NCBI RefSeq assembly: GCF_000376825.1
Contig: NZ_AQXW01000004.1
Coordinates: 2,542,001-2,606,000 of the forward strand
Direction: 5' to 3'
Length of the DNA stretch: 64,000 nucleotides
From: Demetria terragena DSM 11295
Lineage (GTDB): Bacteria > Actinomycetota > Actinomycetes > Actinomycetales > Dermatophilaceae
Each line of letters starts with the position of its first letter. Within the stretch, counting starts at the first letter, position 1. Positions 9,689-18,611 of the stretch are shown here, piece by piece. Under the pieces are notes generated by a model. The model was not told where the DNA came from. It searched no databases and saw nothing but the letters and a program-made list of their open reading frames with translations. Position numbers and translations under genes: made by a program.

Positions 9689-9750
9689 CTAACCGAGTTA
9701 GGTGCCCTTGACCGGGAAATTTCCCAGTCAAGGGCACCTAACGCAGTTAA
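9689..9750. repeat. 62-bp palindromic repeat, copy 2
   Basis: Near-perfect inverted repeat centred on GGGAAATTTCCC. The left-end mini-hairpin reads CTAACCGAGTTAG, so the loop differs from other copies while the stem is kept. It follows the AbiEi/DUF559 stop by 22 bases and precedes the 3' end of the leftward ABC ATPase gene, so it could act as a shared terminator here. Confidence 0.95.
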
Positions 9751-9776
9751 GGCCGGGGTATGTGCGCGGGCGCTGC

Positions 9777-10859
9777 TCAGTCGCCGATGCGTTCGCCGGA
9801 CCCGGCACTGAACAGGTGCACGTGGCCCTGCTTCGGCGTGAACCACACGTGCGCGCCCTTTTCCGGTGGCGTACGGCCATCGACGCGGGCGACGACGGTC
9901 TGGTCGTTGCCCTCGATGTTGGTGCGCCCGTGTACGTAGGCGTCCGCGCCAAGTTCCTCCACGACGTCGACCTCGACCGGGATGCCCTTCCCCTCGTCGT
10001 TCAGGGCGAGGTCCTCAGGGCGTACGCCAAGTGTGACCTTGCTGTCGTCAGCCTGTTGGATCGCCGAGCGCTCGACCGGGTGGACGTAGTCGCCGATCTT
10101 TACGCCGTTGTCGGCCACCGGAAGGTTGAGGAGGTTCATCGCCGGTGAGCCAATGAATCCGGCCACGAACACGTTGTCGGGGTGGTCGTACATGCGACGA
10201 GGCGTGTCGCACTGCTGGAGCAGACCGTCCTTCAGGACCGCGACTCGATCGCCCATCGTCATCGCCTCGGTCTGGTCGTGGGTGACATACACCGTGGTCA
10301 CGCCGAGTCGGCGCTGCAGCGACGCAATCTGCGCGCGGGTCTGCACGCGAAGCTTGGCGTCAAGGTTGGACAGCGGCTCGTCCATGAGGAAGACCTGCGG
10401 GGAGCGCACAATCGCACGACCCATCGCCACGCGCTGACGCTGACCACCAGAGAGCGCCTTGGGCTTGCGGTCGAGGAACTCCGAGAGGTCGAGGATTTTG
10501 GCGGCTTCCTCGACGCGAGAACGGATTTCGGACTTGTCGACCCCGGCGATCTTGAGTGCGAAGCCCATGTTGTCGGCGACGGACATGTGCGGGTAGAGCG
10601 CGTAGTTCTGGAACACCATCGCCACGTCGCGGTCCTTGGGCGACAGGTTGGTGACGTCCTTGTCGCCGATCAAGATCCGGCCGCCATTGACCTCTTCTAG
10701 GCCCGCGAGCATGCGCAGCGAGGTGGATTTTCCGCATCCAGAGGGACCGACCAAGACGAGGAACTCGCCGTCCTGGATTTCGATGTTCAGGGAGTCCACC
10801 GAGGGCTTGTCAGCTCCGGGGTAAACGCGAGTTGCGCTGTCGTATGTGACTGTTGCCAT
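9777..10859 (-). CDS. Sugar ABC transporter ATP-binding protein, UgpC/MsmK/SugC type
   Basis: 360-residue ATPase with Walker A (GPSGCGKST), Q-loop (VFQNYALYPHMSV), signature (LSGGQRQR), Walker B (FLMDEPLSNLDAKLR) and a C-terminal TOBE/MalK-like regulatory region. No permease or binding protein is adjacent. That is usual for the MsmK/UgpC class, where one ATPase energises several carbohydrate importers encoded elsewhere. The ATG at 10857-10859 (MATVTYDSATRVYPG) is the family start; a frame opening 20 codons upstream is not convincing. Which sugars it serves cannot be told from this window. Confidence 0.92.
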   Translation of the reverse strand: MATVTYDSATRVYPGADKPSVDSLNIEIQDGEFLVLVGPSGCGKSTSLRMLAGLEEVNGGRILIGDKDVTNLSPKDRDVAMVFQNYALYPHMSVADNMGFALKIAGVDKSEIRSRVEEAAKILDLSEFLDRKPKALSGGQRQRVAMGRAIVRSPQVFLMDEPLSNLDAKLRVQTRAQIASLQRRLGVTTVYVTHDQTEAMTMGDRVAVLKDGLLQQCDTPRRMYDHPDNVFVAGFIGSPAMNLLNLPVADNGVKIGDYVHPVERSAIQQADDSKVTLGVRPEDLALNDEGKGIPVEVDVVEELGADAYVHGRTNIEGNDQTVVARVDGRTPPEKGAHVWFTPKQGHVHLFSAGSGERIGD

Positions 10860-11082
10860 GACTGTGTTGCCTTCCCACCGGCAGGCACGTGCCGGACGAT
10901 CCGTTGTGAGAAACCTCACCCGCAGAGTGCGGGCGGGCTGAATCTAACCCGTGTGGCTCGCACCCGCAATGGCATGTCCACCGCCGATTGGCTGACGGAT
11001 AGCAACCGCGGCACATTAACTGTGTGCCAGACCGTGATGTGTGAACGATGACGCGACCCCCGGTGTGGCGATAGCCTGAAAT

Positions 11083-11511
11083 ATGCGTATCAAAGAGGTG
11101 CTCCGCCACAAGGGAAGTGACGTCGTCACGATCCGCCCAGACGCGACAGTTGGCGAGCTCGTTCGGTTGCTGGCGCAGCACCGCATTGGTGCTGTTGTGG
11201 TGCTTGGCGAGGCGTCGGCTCCGGCCGGAATCGTGAGTGAGCGAGACATCGTGCGCCATCTGCACGATGCTGGCGCTGACTATCTGAGTTCACCGGTGAG
11301 CGGGATTATGACCGCTGAGGTCTATACCTGCGATCCCGAAGATGAGATTGAGTCGGTCGCCGAGTCGTTGACCGAGCAACGGATTCGGCACCTTCCGGTC
11401 GTGGTTGATGGTGCGCTCGTTGGCATCGTCAGCATCGGCGACGTGGTCAAGCAGCGAATGGACGAACTGCGGGTCGAGCGGGATCACCTGACGAACTACC
11501 TGCAGAGCTGA
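11083..11511 (+). CDS. CBS-domain pair protein
   Basis: 142 residues made of two CBS motifs (about 5-65 and 75-135): VTIRPDATVGELVRLLAQHRIGA and a second half ending HLPVVVDGALVGIVSIGDVV. Stand-alone CBS pairs bind adenine nucleotides or SAM and regulate partners; no partner is evident. It is the CBS protein type common in Micrococcales. It is divergent from the ABC ATPase across about 220 bases that hold no other feature I can identify. Confidence 0.9.
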   Translation: MRIKEVLRHKGSDVVTIRPDATVGELVRLLAQHRIGAVVVLGEASAPAGIVSERDIVRHLHDAGADYLSSPVSGIMTAEVYTCDPEDEIESVAESLTEQRIRHLPVVVDGALVGIVSIGDVVKQRMDELRVERDHLTNYLQS

Positions 11512-11589
11512 ACCTCGGGGTCGTGTTCCTCACAGCCTCCACCGGGACGCCTCCCAGGAACTGTCAGATTCTCGGCCTACGGTAGGAGC

Positions 11590-13458
11590 ATGGCCTCTGA
11601 TGCGCGCTCGACGGGACCGCTACCCGAGCCTGCCACGGAGACTTCGGTTACTCGAGGGCACCGGCTCCCCGCATCCGGCGCGGTGCTCGGCGGGCGCTCG
11701 GGCTCCGCGGGTGCAGTCCGCGCGGACCCGACCCGTGAAGACCCGACCGAAGATCTCACGCCCGGCGCCGAGATGCTCGGGCCGTATCTCCTGATGGAGC
11801 AGGTCGGTCAGGGGGGTATGGGCGTCGTCTACCGGGCAGTCGACCGCGACGGCGCCGAGGTTGCCGTCAAGGTGCTGCGCCCGCATATCGCCCACGATGA
11901 CGGCGCCCGCGACCGGCTCCGGCGTGAGGTGAGCACCTTGTCGCGCGTGCGCGATGACCGGGTGGCGCCGGTTCTCGATGCTGACATCGATGGGCCGACT
12001 CCCTACCTGGTGACCCGATTTGTCCCGGGTTCACCACTGGACGACGTGGTTGCTGAGCGGGGCGCGTTGTCGCCCGATCAACTCGTACGACTAGGCCGTG
12101 GCCTCGCGGAGGCCCTGGGTGCAATCCACGCGGCGGGTGTCGTCCATCGCGATCTCAAGCCGGGCAACGTCTTGATGGTCGGCGACGAGCCGGTTCTCAT
12201 CGACTTTGGCATCGCGCACGTCGCCGACGACATCAGGCTCACCATGACCGGAATGGTCATGGGAACTCCCGGCTATCTCTCGCCCGAGGTGGTCGATGGC
12301 GGCTCAGTGACCGAGGCGACCGACTGGTGGGGATGGGCGGCGACACTGGCGTACGCCGCGTCCGGCCAGGCTCCCTTTGGTCGTGGTCCGATGCCCGTTG
12401 TCCTCGACCGGGTGGGCCGTGGCCAGTCTGACCTTTCGGGCGTCGACGAGCGGTTGCGACCGTTGCTCGAAAGCGCGCTCTCGCCGGTCCCGGGCCAGCG
12501 CCCCTCGGCGACGACGGTCCTGAGTGAGATGGAGCAGTACGCCGCCGGTCGGCATACGACGAGTGTGCCGCTTCGAAGTCCTAGCGGCGCGACCCCGTCG
12601 ACGCAATCATGGGTGGCTCAGCCGACATCGGGCGTCGAGGCGACCCCGCAGACCCGAGCGCAACCGGTGCAGCAAGCAGATCCGACGGCACATCTCCCGG
12701 CCGCGCATGCGACGTCAGTTCAGCCCGTTTCCCCTCAGCCGGTCGCGCCTGAGCCAGACCCCTACGCTCGGGGCCCGCAACTCCAGCCACCCCCGCCGCG
12801 CAACCAGCCGCCGCAGCAATGGCAGTCAGGACAGCCCGATCCGCGCATCGGGCGACCGGCGCGTACCTGGTCGCTGGCCATGTTGCTCGTGGCGCTGCTG
12901 GGGCTGACTGCGCTGGCGCCGGCTGTGGCGCTGATGGTGCTGATGGTGTGGTCGCTGACCGCGCGATGGGTCGATCGGGCGATGACGGCGATGGTTTTCC
13001 GGCGCTACAACCAGGGCGTTCGCCGCTCCGATGGTGTGGTGGCAGTGCTGTCTTCGCCATGGCACGGCATCCGAGCGTTAGTGGCAGCGGTGTTCACGGC
13101 GCTCCTGCCCGCTTTCCTCGGCGCCATCACTGCGGTCACGGTCGCCTTGTTGGGGTCGTTGGTGAATGGCTCGTCGCCACAACTCGACGTGGCGCCGCCA
13201 TGGATGGCAGGCACTGTGGTGGCGGCGTTGGTCATGTGGTGGGGGCCCGGCGGGACGTCCATGCGCCGAGGTTCGCGGAGCATGGTGCGCGGTGCCTTGC
13301 GGACGCAGCCGGTCACCGTGATCGGGTTGGCGGTGTGCGCGATGGTTGGCCTCGGGGGCCTCCTCATTTCCCTGCAAAACGGCTTCACCGTGGACTGGTG
13401 GCCAATGAACGCTGATTCCAGTTGGTTGCGTGGGGACTGGATCCCCTCGCTGTCCTAG
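11590..13458 (+). CDS. Membrane-anchored Ser/Thr protein kinase (PknB-like kinase domain)
   Basis: 622 residues. Residues 62 to about 325 form a Hanks-type kinase: glycine loop GQGGMG (73-78), AVKVL with K94, HRDLKPGN with catalytic D188, DFG at 205-207, and GTPGYLSPE in the activation segment. A disordered Pro/Gln-rich linker (about 325-425) leads to a C-terminal region with four or more hydrophobic helices. There are no extracellular PASTA repeats, so this is not the classical PknB sensor; it is probably a kinase tethered through a polytopic C-terminal domain. The 60-residue N-terminal extension is unusual, and the start at 11590 could be too far upstream. thrE starts 9 bases after the stop. 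Confidence 0.88.
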   Translation: MASDARSTGPLPEPATETSVTRGHRLPASGAVLGGRSGSAGAVRADPTREDPTEDLTPGAEMLGPYLLMEQVGQGGMGVVYRAVDRDGAEVAVKVLRPHIAHDDGARDRLRREVSTLSRVRDDRVAPVLDADIDGPTPYLVTRFVPGSPLDDVVAERGALSPDQLVRLGRGLAEALGAIHAAGVVHRDLKPGNVLMVGDEPVLIDFGIAHVADDIRLTMTGMVMGTPGYLSPEVVDGGSVTEATDWWGWAATLAYAASGQAPFGRGPMPVVLDRVGRGQSDLSGVDERLRPLLESALSPVPGQRPSATTVLSEMEQYAAGRHTTSVPLRSPSGATPSTQSWVAQPTSGVEATPQTRAQPVQQADPTAHLPAAHATSVQPVSPQPVAPEPDPYARGPQLQPPPPRNQPPQQWQSGQPDPRIGRPARTWSLAMLLVALLGLTALAPAVALMVLMVWSLTARWVDRAMTAMVFRRYNQGVRRSDGVVAVLSSPWHGIRALVAAVFTALLPAFLGAITAVTVALLGSLVNGSSPQLDVAPPWMAGTVVAALVMWWGPGGTSMRRGSRSMVRGALRTQPVTVIGLAVCAMVGLGGLLISLQNGFTVDWWPMNADSSWLRGDWIPSLS

Positions 13459-13467
13459 TAGCCCTGA

Positions 13468-15000
13468 GTGACCGACTCCGAGGTGCCCAAGCGGCCGGCC
13501 AGTCCGACCTCATGGCGGCGCGTGCTGCCCGTCAAGGCTCCGCGCAAACTGACGGCACAGAACATCCTGCAGGGCGAACCGGTCACCGATCCGATGCCGG
13601 TCCGGGATTCGTTACGCCATTCGCCCTACCGTCACCACACGGTGCGGGACGAGCCGAGCGAGGCCGCTGAACGACGCCGCCGCCTGGAGTTGTCTGTCCG
13701 TGCCGGCGAATTGTTGATGCGGTGCGGTGCGAGCACCCGGGACGTCGAACACGCCATTGTCGCGGTGGCTGCGACGGTCGGTCTGCGCCGTCTCGAAGTC
13801 GATGTCACAGCTCAGTCGTTGTTGTTGCAGAGCCCCGCGCCGAACGGCGAACCCCTGACGGTGCTGCGGGTCGTACGCTCCTCCACCCGAGATTTCGCCC
13901 GATTGGCATCGGTGCACGAGGCGATTGAGCGGGTGGTGTCGGGAGAGACCAACATCGATGAGTTCTCCCACGACCTCAAAGAACTGCAGCGCAGGCCCCG
14001 TCTCTATCCGCGGTGGTTGGTCACCGCTGGCCATGGCGCGCTCGCCGGTTCGGTGGCCGCGCTGCTCGGCGCGGGCCTGGTCGCTGTCGTGGTCAGCGTT
14101 TTCTCGGCGATTCTCATTGATCGGGTCGGGCGACGACTAGCCCGGATCGGCATCCCGCATTTCTATCTCGCGGCGATCGGAGGCGGCATCTCCACCGTGC
14201 TCACCTGGGGTGCGCTCAACCTCAGTCGAGTCGGCGATACGAGTTGGGCGATGACGACAGCAGACTTCGCGTACGCCGTCGCGGGTGGGATCGTCGTCCA
14301 GTTGCCAGGTCGCGCGATGACCTCGGCGGTCGAAGACGCCATCACGGGGTATCCCGTGACGGGCGCCGCCCGAATGTTGACCGCGGCCTTGGACGGCGTC
14401 GGCATCATCATCGGGGTCGCCGCGGGGCTTTCTTTGACGCTGCGCGTGGGTGCTGCACTCGATCTCGACCTGACCTCGCCAGGTGCGCTGAGGTTTAGCG
14501 ACAACCCGACGCTGCTATGGCTTGTTCTGCTGTGCGGCGGTATCGGTGCAGTGGGGTCGGCGATCACGATGCGTAGTCGGCCGCGGTTCCTCTTTGCTAC
14601 CGGCGCGCTCGGCCTCCTCGGCGTGCTGGTGTGGCAGGTGCTGATTCGCTACTTCGGTATCGGTGAAACCTCTGCCGTAGCGGTCTCGGCGATCACGGTG
14701 GGCCTGCTGGGTCGGGTCGTCGGGTTGCGGCTTGGCGCGCCAGGCATGGTCCTGGTGATGCCTGCCGTGACACCGATGCTTCCAGGTCTGCGGATCTTCC
14801 GGGGAATGTACGAAACCATCGCCGGAACAGTGGTCGGTGAGGCCACTACCCTGTCCGATGCAGGCGTTGCGACCTTGCTGGGCGCGGCCGGCGTCGCGCT
14901 AGCGATCAGCACTGGATTGGTGTTGGGCGACTTGCTCTCAACACCACTCGACCGGTCGGCGAGCCGGCGGAGCGCCCGTCGTCGGGCGCGGAGGCGCTAA
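13468..15000 (+). CDS. Threonine/serine exporter family protein (ThrE)
   Basis: 510 residues. A cytoplasmic N-terminal ThrE domain (about 65-190: LSVRAGELLMRCGASTRDVEHAI) is followed by about ten hydrophobic helices covering the two membrane modules of the family. Corynebacterial ThrE exports threonine and serine by proton motive force. Start is GTG at 13468 with no clear ribosome site, so translation may be coupled to the upstream kinase, which ends nine bases earlier. Whether the kinase controls export is only a contextual guess. Confidence 0.88.
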   Translation: MTDSEVPKRPASPTSWRRVLPVKAPRKLTAQNILQGEPVTDPMPVRDSLRHSPYRHHTVRDEPSEAAERRRRLELSVRAGELLMRCGASTRDVEHAIVAVAATVGLRRLEVDVTAQSLLLQSPAPNGEPLTVLRVVRSSTRDFARLASVHEAIERVVSGETNIDEFSHDLKELQRRPRLYPRWLVTAGHGALAGSVAALLGAGLVAVVVSVFSAILIDRVGRRLARIGIPHFYLAAIGGGISTVLTWGALNLSRVGDTSWAMTTADFAYAVAGGIVVQLPGRAMTSAVEDAITGYPVTGAARMLTAALDGVGIIIGVAAGLSLTLRVGAALDLDLTSPGALRFSDNPTLLWLVLLCGGIGAVGSAITMRSRPRFLFATGALGLLGVLVWQVLIRYFGIGETSAVAVSAITVGLLGRVVGLRLGAPGMVLVMPAVTPMLPGLRIFRGMYETIAGTVVGEATTLSDAGVATLLGAAGVALAISTGLVLGDLLSTPLDRSASRRSARRRARRR

Positions 15001-15142
15001 CCGGCCCAATGTCATCAAAATCGGGAGTGTTCGGCGTGTCCCCTTGCGTTCGGACCTTTCGTAGTGGCTCGAGATGCCGTAGTGTTCCTGGCGGCCCACT
15101 GGGGCGGAAGTGACAATTGAATAGTTCTGATGCGCGCGCCCG

Positions 15143-15309
15143 AACGCCGAACCTCGTCATAAAGGGCGCTACAACCTGGACCGTCCAGGGCGCAGACGAG
15201 GGCGGGGAACCCACCGCGGTGCGACAGATACGCATCGCCGGGGTGAAGCCAGGTCCCACCTGGCCGAGCACCTGACAGCTCGAACCCGACAGCTAACTTC
15301 GTAGGCGTT
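15143..15309 (+). promoter_or_regulatory. ydaO/yuaA-type cyclic-di-AMP riboswitch
   Basis: The leader carries the conserved ydaO blocks in order: GCCGAACCTCGTC near the 5' end, GGGGAACC, GGGGTGAAGCC, and the 3' signature CCGACAGCTAACTTCG. The outer stem forms between AACGCC (15143-15148) and GGCGTT (15304-15309). It ends just before the ribosome site of a secreted Rpf/transglycosylase-like gene, the class of actinobacterial gene typically under this riboswitch. In the known family, c-di-AMP binding turns expression off. Confidence 0.9.
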
Positions 15310-15322
15310 GGTCAGGAAGGAA

Positions 15323-16048
15323 ATGACCTTGCGTTCAACTCCCAAACACGCGGCACCTCGTGTCGCGTCCCCTGTGAAGCGCCGCGCGGCTGGGGTCGTC
15401 GTGCTGTCTGCTGCCACGATCGGTGCTGGCTTGGCCACCTCCGGCAGCGCTGAAGCTCACGACGTTCGCGGCGTCTGGGATGACGTCGCCGATTGTGAGT
15501 CTGGCGAAAACTGGTCCATCAACACAGGCAACGGCTACTACGGCGGCCTGCAGTTCTCCGCCAGCACATGGAGTGGCTTTGGCGGCAAGACGTACGGCAC
15601 CACGGCGAATAAGGCCACTCGCTCCGAGCAGATCATCATCGCCAAGAAGGTCCTCGAGAAGCAGGGCCCGGGCGCGTGGCCGACCTGCTCCAAGCGCGCG
15701 GGCTTGACTCGCGAAAATGGCGCGGCTGCGCACGCGCACACTGGTTCAGATTCCGACACAGGTAACTCCACACCGAGCGCTGGCAAGTTGGCGGTGGATG
15801 GTTCATTCGGCCCGCTCACCGTCAAGGGTGTGCAGAAGTGGGTCGGGACGACCCAGGACGGTTCGTTCGGACCGGGCACCAAGAAGGCACTGCAACGCAA
15901 GGTTGGCGTTGCACAGGACGGCGACATCGGTCCGGCCACGGTCGCCGCACTGCAGACCAAGGTGGGGATTAGCCGGGATGGCGCCGCGTCTCTGAACTCG
16001 CGCACCGTGCGCGGACTGCAGACCTATCTGAACGCCAACGTCCTCTAG
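15323..16048 (+). CDS. Secreted transglycosylase-like (Rpf-type) protein with peptidoglycan-binding repeats
   Basis: 241 residues. A signal peptide (basic N-terminus, then AAGVVVLSAATIGAGLATSGSA) precedes a transglycosylase/Rpf-like domain at about 45-120 (VWDDVADCESGENWSINTGN with the catalytic-type Glu, YYGGLQFSASTW, WPTCSK). The C-terminus has peptidoglycan-binding-like repeats built on DGSFGPLTVKGVQ and DGDIGPATVAALQ. It probably cleaves peptidoglycan during growth or resuscitation. ATG at 15323 is used; TTG at 15328 would give better spacing from AGGAAGG. It is controlled by the c-di-AMP riboswitch directly upstream and ends at a hairpin. Confidence 0.9.
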   Translation: MTLRSTPKHAAPRVASPVKRRAAGVVVLSAATIGAGLATSGSAEAHDVRGVWDDVADCESGENWSINTGNGYYGGLQFSASTWSGFGGKTYGTTANKATRSEQIIIAKKVLEKQGPGAWPTCSKRAGLTRENGAAAHAHTGSDSDTGNSTPSAGKLAVDGSFGPLTVKGVQKWVGTTQDGSFGPGTKKALQRKVGVAQDGDIGPATVAALQTKVGISRDGAASLNSRTVRGLQTYLNANVL

Positions 16049-16058
16049 CCGCCGTGGT

Positions 16059-16095
16059 TGTCCACAGGGCCGCTCACGCGACGGCTCTGTGGACA
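16059..16095 (+). terminator. Hairpin terminator after the Rpf-like gene
   Basis: TGTCCACAGGGCCG (16059-16072) pairs with CGGCTCTGTGGACA (16082-16095); the only non-Watson-Crick pair is G-U. No T-tract follows. The arms resemble DnaA boxes, probably by coincidence. Confidence 0.7.
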
Positions 16096-16108
16096 GCACA
16101 ATGGGCTC

Positions 16109-16744
16109 ATGCTCATCATGGCGGCGGTCGCTGGCGCGCTAGCCGGGTGGGCTGTACGCCGCTGGGTTGAGCGCGGCACGTGGCGCCTCCCCGGTGAGCA
16201 GAAACCTATGGTGTTGCCACCCTGGTGGGCGCCCATCGCTGTTGCGGGCATGTGGCCATTGCTCTTGGCGCGGCTGGACGCTGTCGATCATCGCGCCGCG
16301 TGGCCGGCAGTGGCGGTGCTCGCGGTGGTCGCTGTGGCGCTCACCGATATTGATGTGGTCGTGCACCGGCTGCCTGACCCATTGACCCTGGGTTCGTTGC
16401 CCGCGGTCGGTCTTTTGCTGGTGATGGCGTCCGCAGTGGAGGGCGACTGGAGCGGGTGGTTGACCGCAGCCTGGGCGGTCGGCGTCGGTGCGCCGGTCCT
16501 GCTGATCTTGGGGCTCGGCGGACTCGGCCTCGGCGACGTAAAACTCGGGGTCCTGCTGTCAATGGCCCTGGGATGGTTCGGAATCGGCCCTGCATTCCTC
16601 GGCATCATGCTCGGCTTCGTTCTCGGCGGCCTCTGGGCCGCGGTGCTCATGGTGAGCAGGCGGGCGACCCGGGCGACGAGGTTTGCTTACGGCCCGTGGA
16701 TGATGTTGGGCGCCTTCGCCGCGTTGGTCATCACGCCGACTTGA
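16109..16744 (+). CDS. Prepilin peptidase, A24 family (peptidase domain only)
   Basis: 211 residues with about six hydrophobic helices. The two catalytic aspartates of A24 peptidases are visible in ALTDIDVVVHRLPDP and in GLGDVKLG. The N-terminal methylase domain with its CxxC pairs is absent, so it is the short form. No pilin or type II secretion genes lie nearby, so its substrate is elsewhere in the genome. Start ATG at 16109 is chosen over a TTG inside the preceding hairpin. Its last 58 bases overlap the end of the convergent AraC gene. Confidence 0.85.
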   Translation: MLIMAAVAGALAGWAVRRWVERGTWRLPGEQKPMVLPPWWAPIAVAGMWPLLLARLDAVDHRAAWPAVAVLAVVAVALTDIDVVVHRLPDPLTLGSLPAVGLLLVMASAVEGDWSGWLTAAWAVGVGAPVLLILGLGGLGLGDVKLGVLLSMALGWFGIGPAFLGIMLGFVLGGLWAAVLMVSRRATRATRFAYGPWMMLGAFAALVITPT

Positions 16745-17733
16745 GGAGCGGCAGCCTGTCGCTCGGACTGGGCCCTGCGGCGGTAGTCGGTGGGGGTCAG
16801 TCCCTCGGACTCGCGGAAGCGTCGCGCGAATGTTGATGCGTCGGCAAAGCCGCACGAGGTGGCGATATCAATGATCTTGTTGACGTCGTAGGCCGGGTCT
16901 TGGAGGCGACTCCTCGCGCGCTCCAACCTCAGGTCTCGCATGCGTTGGGCCACGGTCGTTCCTGTTTCGGCCATGAGCGCACTGGCATATCGGGGGCTCA
17001 TCGCCGCCTCGTGGGCGACGGAGGCGACGCTGGCATCGGTACGGTGAAGTTGATTCAACATGGCTTGGACGAGCCGGGTATGCGCGGTGTCGGCATGGGC
17101 CTGCAGAGTGGGAGTGGTAGCGGTGACCTGGCTAAATGCCATCGCCGCTAAGTCGAGCGCAACGTCCTGCATGCGCCAACTTTGGTTCTGGGCAAGCTGA
17201 TCGGTGTCGGCAGCGGCCAGGGCGCGAAGGTGCCTGACGAGCATGGTGCCGATGCGGTCATCCTGACGGATGACCGCGCCGCTTAATCGACCCAGGGAGC
17301 CCACTCGCTGGGTCAGTAACTCCACCGGCACGGCAAAACCCATGGCCTTGGCGTGAGTGGAGAAGTACAGATCGAAGGGATATCGCGTGTCTTCGACGTA
17401 GAGATCCCCCGGCCCGACCGTCACCGTGTTGCCGTGCTGGACGAAGGAGAATGTTCCCCGCAGCGGTGTCACGATGTAGATGATGTCGCTGTCGCCGCGG
17501 AGGATGTCCTTGCGTGAGCGCTCAAGTCGGCCAGCGTTCATTTCGAGCGTGGTGAGCCCGCTCTCGCCGACGGGCGCGAAGGTGCCTTCTACGAAGAACG
17601 CCGAGCGGTCCAGCACATGCCCTCGGGTGAGGAGGTTGGTGATGTGGGGGCAGTACGCGTCCGCCCCCTTGTCTAAGAAGCGGGCAACCGCATCAGCCGG
17701 GGATAACCCCGCGGTGCTGAACGTCGTTTTCAT
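16687..17733 (-). CDS. AraC-family transcriptional regulator (AraC_binding_2 type)
   Basis: 348 residues. The N-terminal sensor region carries the AraC_binding_2-like pattern (IIYIVTPLRGTFSFVQHGNTVTVGPGDLYVEDT). The C-terminal double helix-turn-helix lies at about 235-330 (SVASVAHEAAMSPRYASALM, then IIDIATSCGFADASTFARRFRE). It is followed upstream by a second AraC gene 5 bases away, probably one transcript, and its ribosome site GGAG is in the gap. Target genes are unknown. Its 3' end overlaps the convergent prepilin peptidase gene. Confidence 0.88.
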   Translation of the reverse strand: MKTTFSTAGLSPADAVARFLDKGADAYCPHITNLLTRGHVLDRSAFFVEGTFAPVGESGLTTLEMNAGRLERSRKDILRGDSDIIYIVTPLRGTFSFVQHGNTVTVGPGDLYVEDTRYPFDLYFSTHAKAMGFAVPVELLTQRVGSLGRLSGAVIRQDDRIGTMLVRHLRALAAADTDQLAQNQSWRMQDVALDLAAMAFSQVTATTPTLQAHADTAHTRLVQAMLNQLHRTDASVASVAHEAAMSPRYASALMAETGTTVAQRMRDLRLERARSRLQDPAYDVNKIIDIATSCGFADASTFARRFRESEGLTPTDYRRRAQSERQAAAPQVGVMTNAAKAPNIIHGP

Positions 17734-17738
17734 CGGAT

Positions 17739-18611
17739 TTACCTTGTCTCCTGGCGGTGGCAGATGGTGGTGCGGTGCTGCAGGGGGGTCTTGCCGTACT
17801 GCGCTTTGAATGTCGAGGAGAACCGGCCCATGTGCCGGAATCCCCAGGACTGCGCGATGTCTGAGATCGAGCGCACTTCGTTGATGGGCTGGGAGAAGTC
17901 ATGAGCGACGCGGTCGATGCGCCGCTTGGTCAGCTCGCGGATGAGTGAGGTGTCGCGTTCGGCCAGGATGGTGTTGGCCCGTCGGACGCTGAGTCCAGCG
18001 TCGGCGGCGATCAGCCCGGCGGTGGTGTCGCCATCGCGTAGGTGTCGGTCGATCGCCTGCTCGATACGAAGGAGCGCGGCAGTTTTTGGTGGGATGGGCA
18101 GCGACACCTGAACCATGGCTTCGTTGAGCGCTTGCACCAGGAGGTCAATGGCGATTCGGACGAGGTCCGTCTCCAGGGTGCCTTCCGCCGGCTGATCGAG
18201 CCCCGTCAGGTAACACACCGCCACTTGGGTGCCAATCAGGTGGCGTGGCAACACCACGCCCTCGAGGTCCATGACTGGGCCGACCCGATCCTCAAGGGGC
18301 TCGCGGGGGAGGGATCTGGTCCAAATTCCCACGTCACCAGGGTTGGTACTGCACGGTTCTTGGTGATCGTCGAAGGACAGATCGCCGTTACTGAGGACGC
18401 TGGTTCGGTGGGAGATTTTGTCGCCGGTGCCAATGACCACCGTGGGGTCTACGCAATCGGGAGTGATTTGTGGCGCGGCGGTGGCAGCGCGAGCCGAGTT
18501 GGTGCCGCCGCTGCTCCACATCCGACCGACCTTGACCCCTCTCCTCAGATGGGTGACGTCAAGGCGCACCGACCTGTGATCCCACACTAGCGCGCGGATC
18601 TCGCCGTTCAA
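17739..18611 (-). CDS. Second AraC-family regulator, tandem with the first
   Basis: 290 residues with an AraC_binding_2-like N-terminus and a C-terminal HTH (TAGLIAADAGLSVRRANTILAE, then SISDIAQSWGFRHMGRFSSTFK). The two tandem regulators are related in architecture but clearly diverged, consistent with an old duplication or a heterodimer-like pair (inference). The start is uncertain: the frame opens at TTG 18609-18611 and no strong ribosome site is seen. Upstream DNA at 18612-18952 probably holds the promoter. Confidence 0.82.
   Translation of the reverse strand: MNGEIRALVWDHRSVRLDVTHLRRGVKVGRMWSSGGTNSARAATAAPQITPDCVDPTVVIGTGDKISHRTSVLSNGDLSFDDHQEPCSTNPGDVGIWTRSLPREPLEDRVGPVMDLEGVVLPRHLIGTQVAVCYLTGLDQPAEGTLETDLVRIAIDLLVQALNEAMVQVSLPIPPKTAALLRIEQAIDRHLRDGDTTAGLIAADAGLSVRRANTILAERDTSLIRELTKRRIDRVAHDFSQPINEVRSISDIAQSWGFRHMGRFSSTFKAQYGKTPLQHRTTICHRQETR

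Noticed and set aside
16058-16096. Inverted pair of TTGTCCACA-like boxes
   Set aside because: They form the arms of a hairpin directly after a stop codon, so a terminator is the simpler reading; no other origin features.
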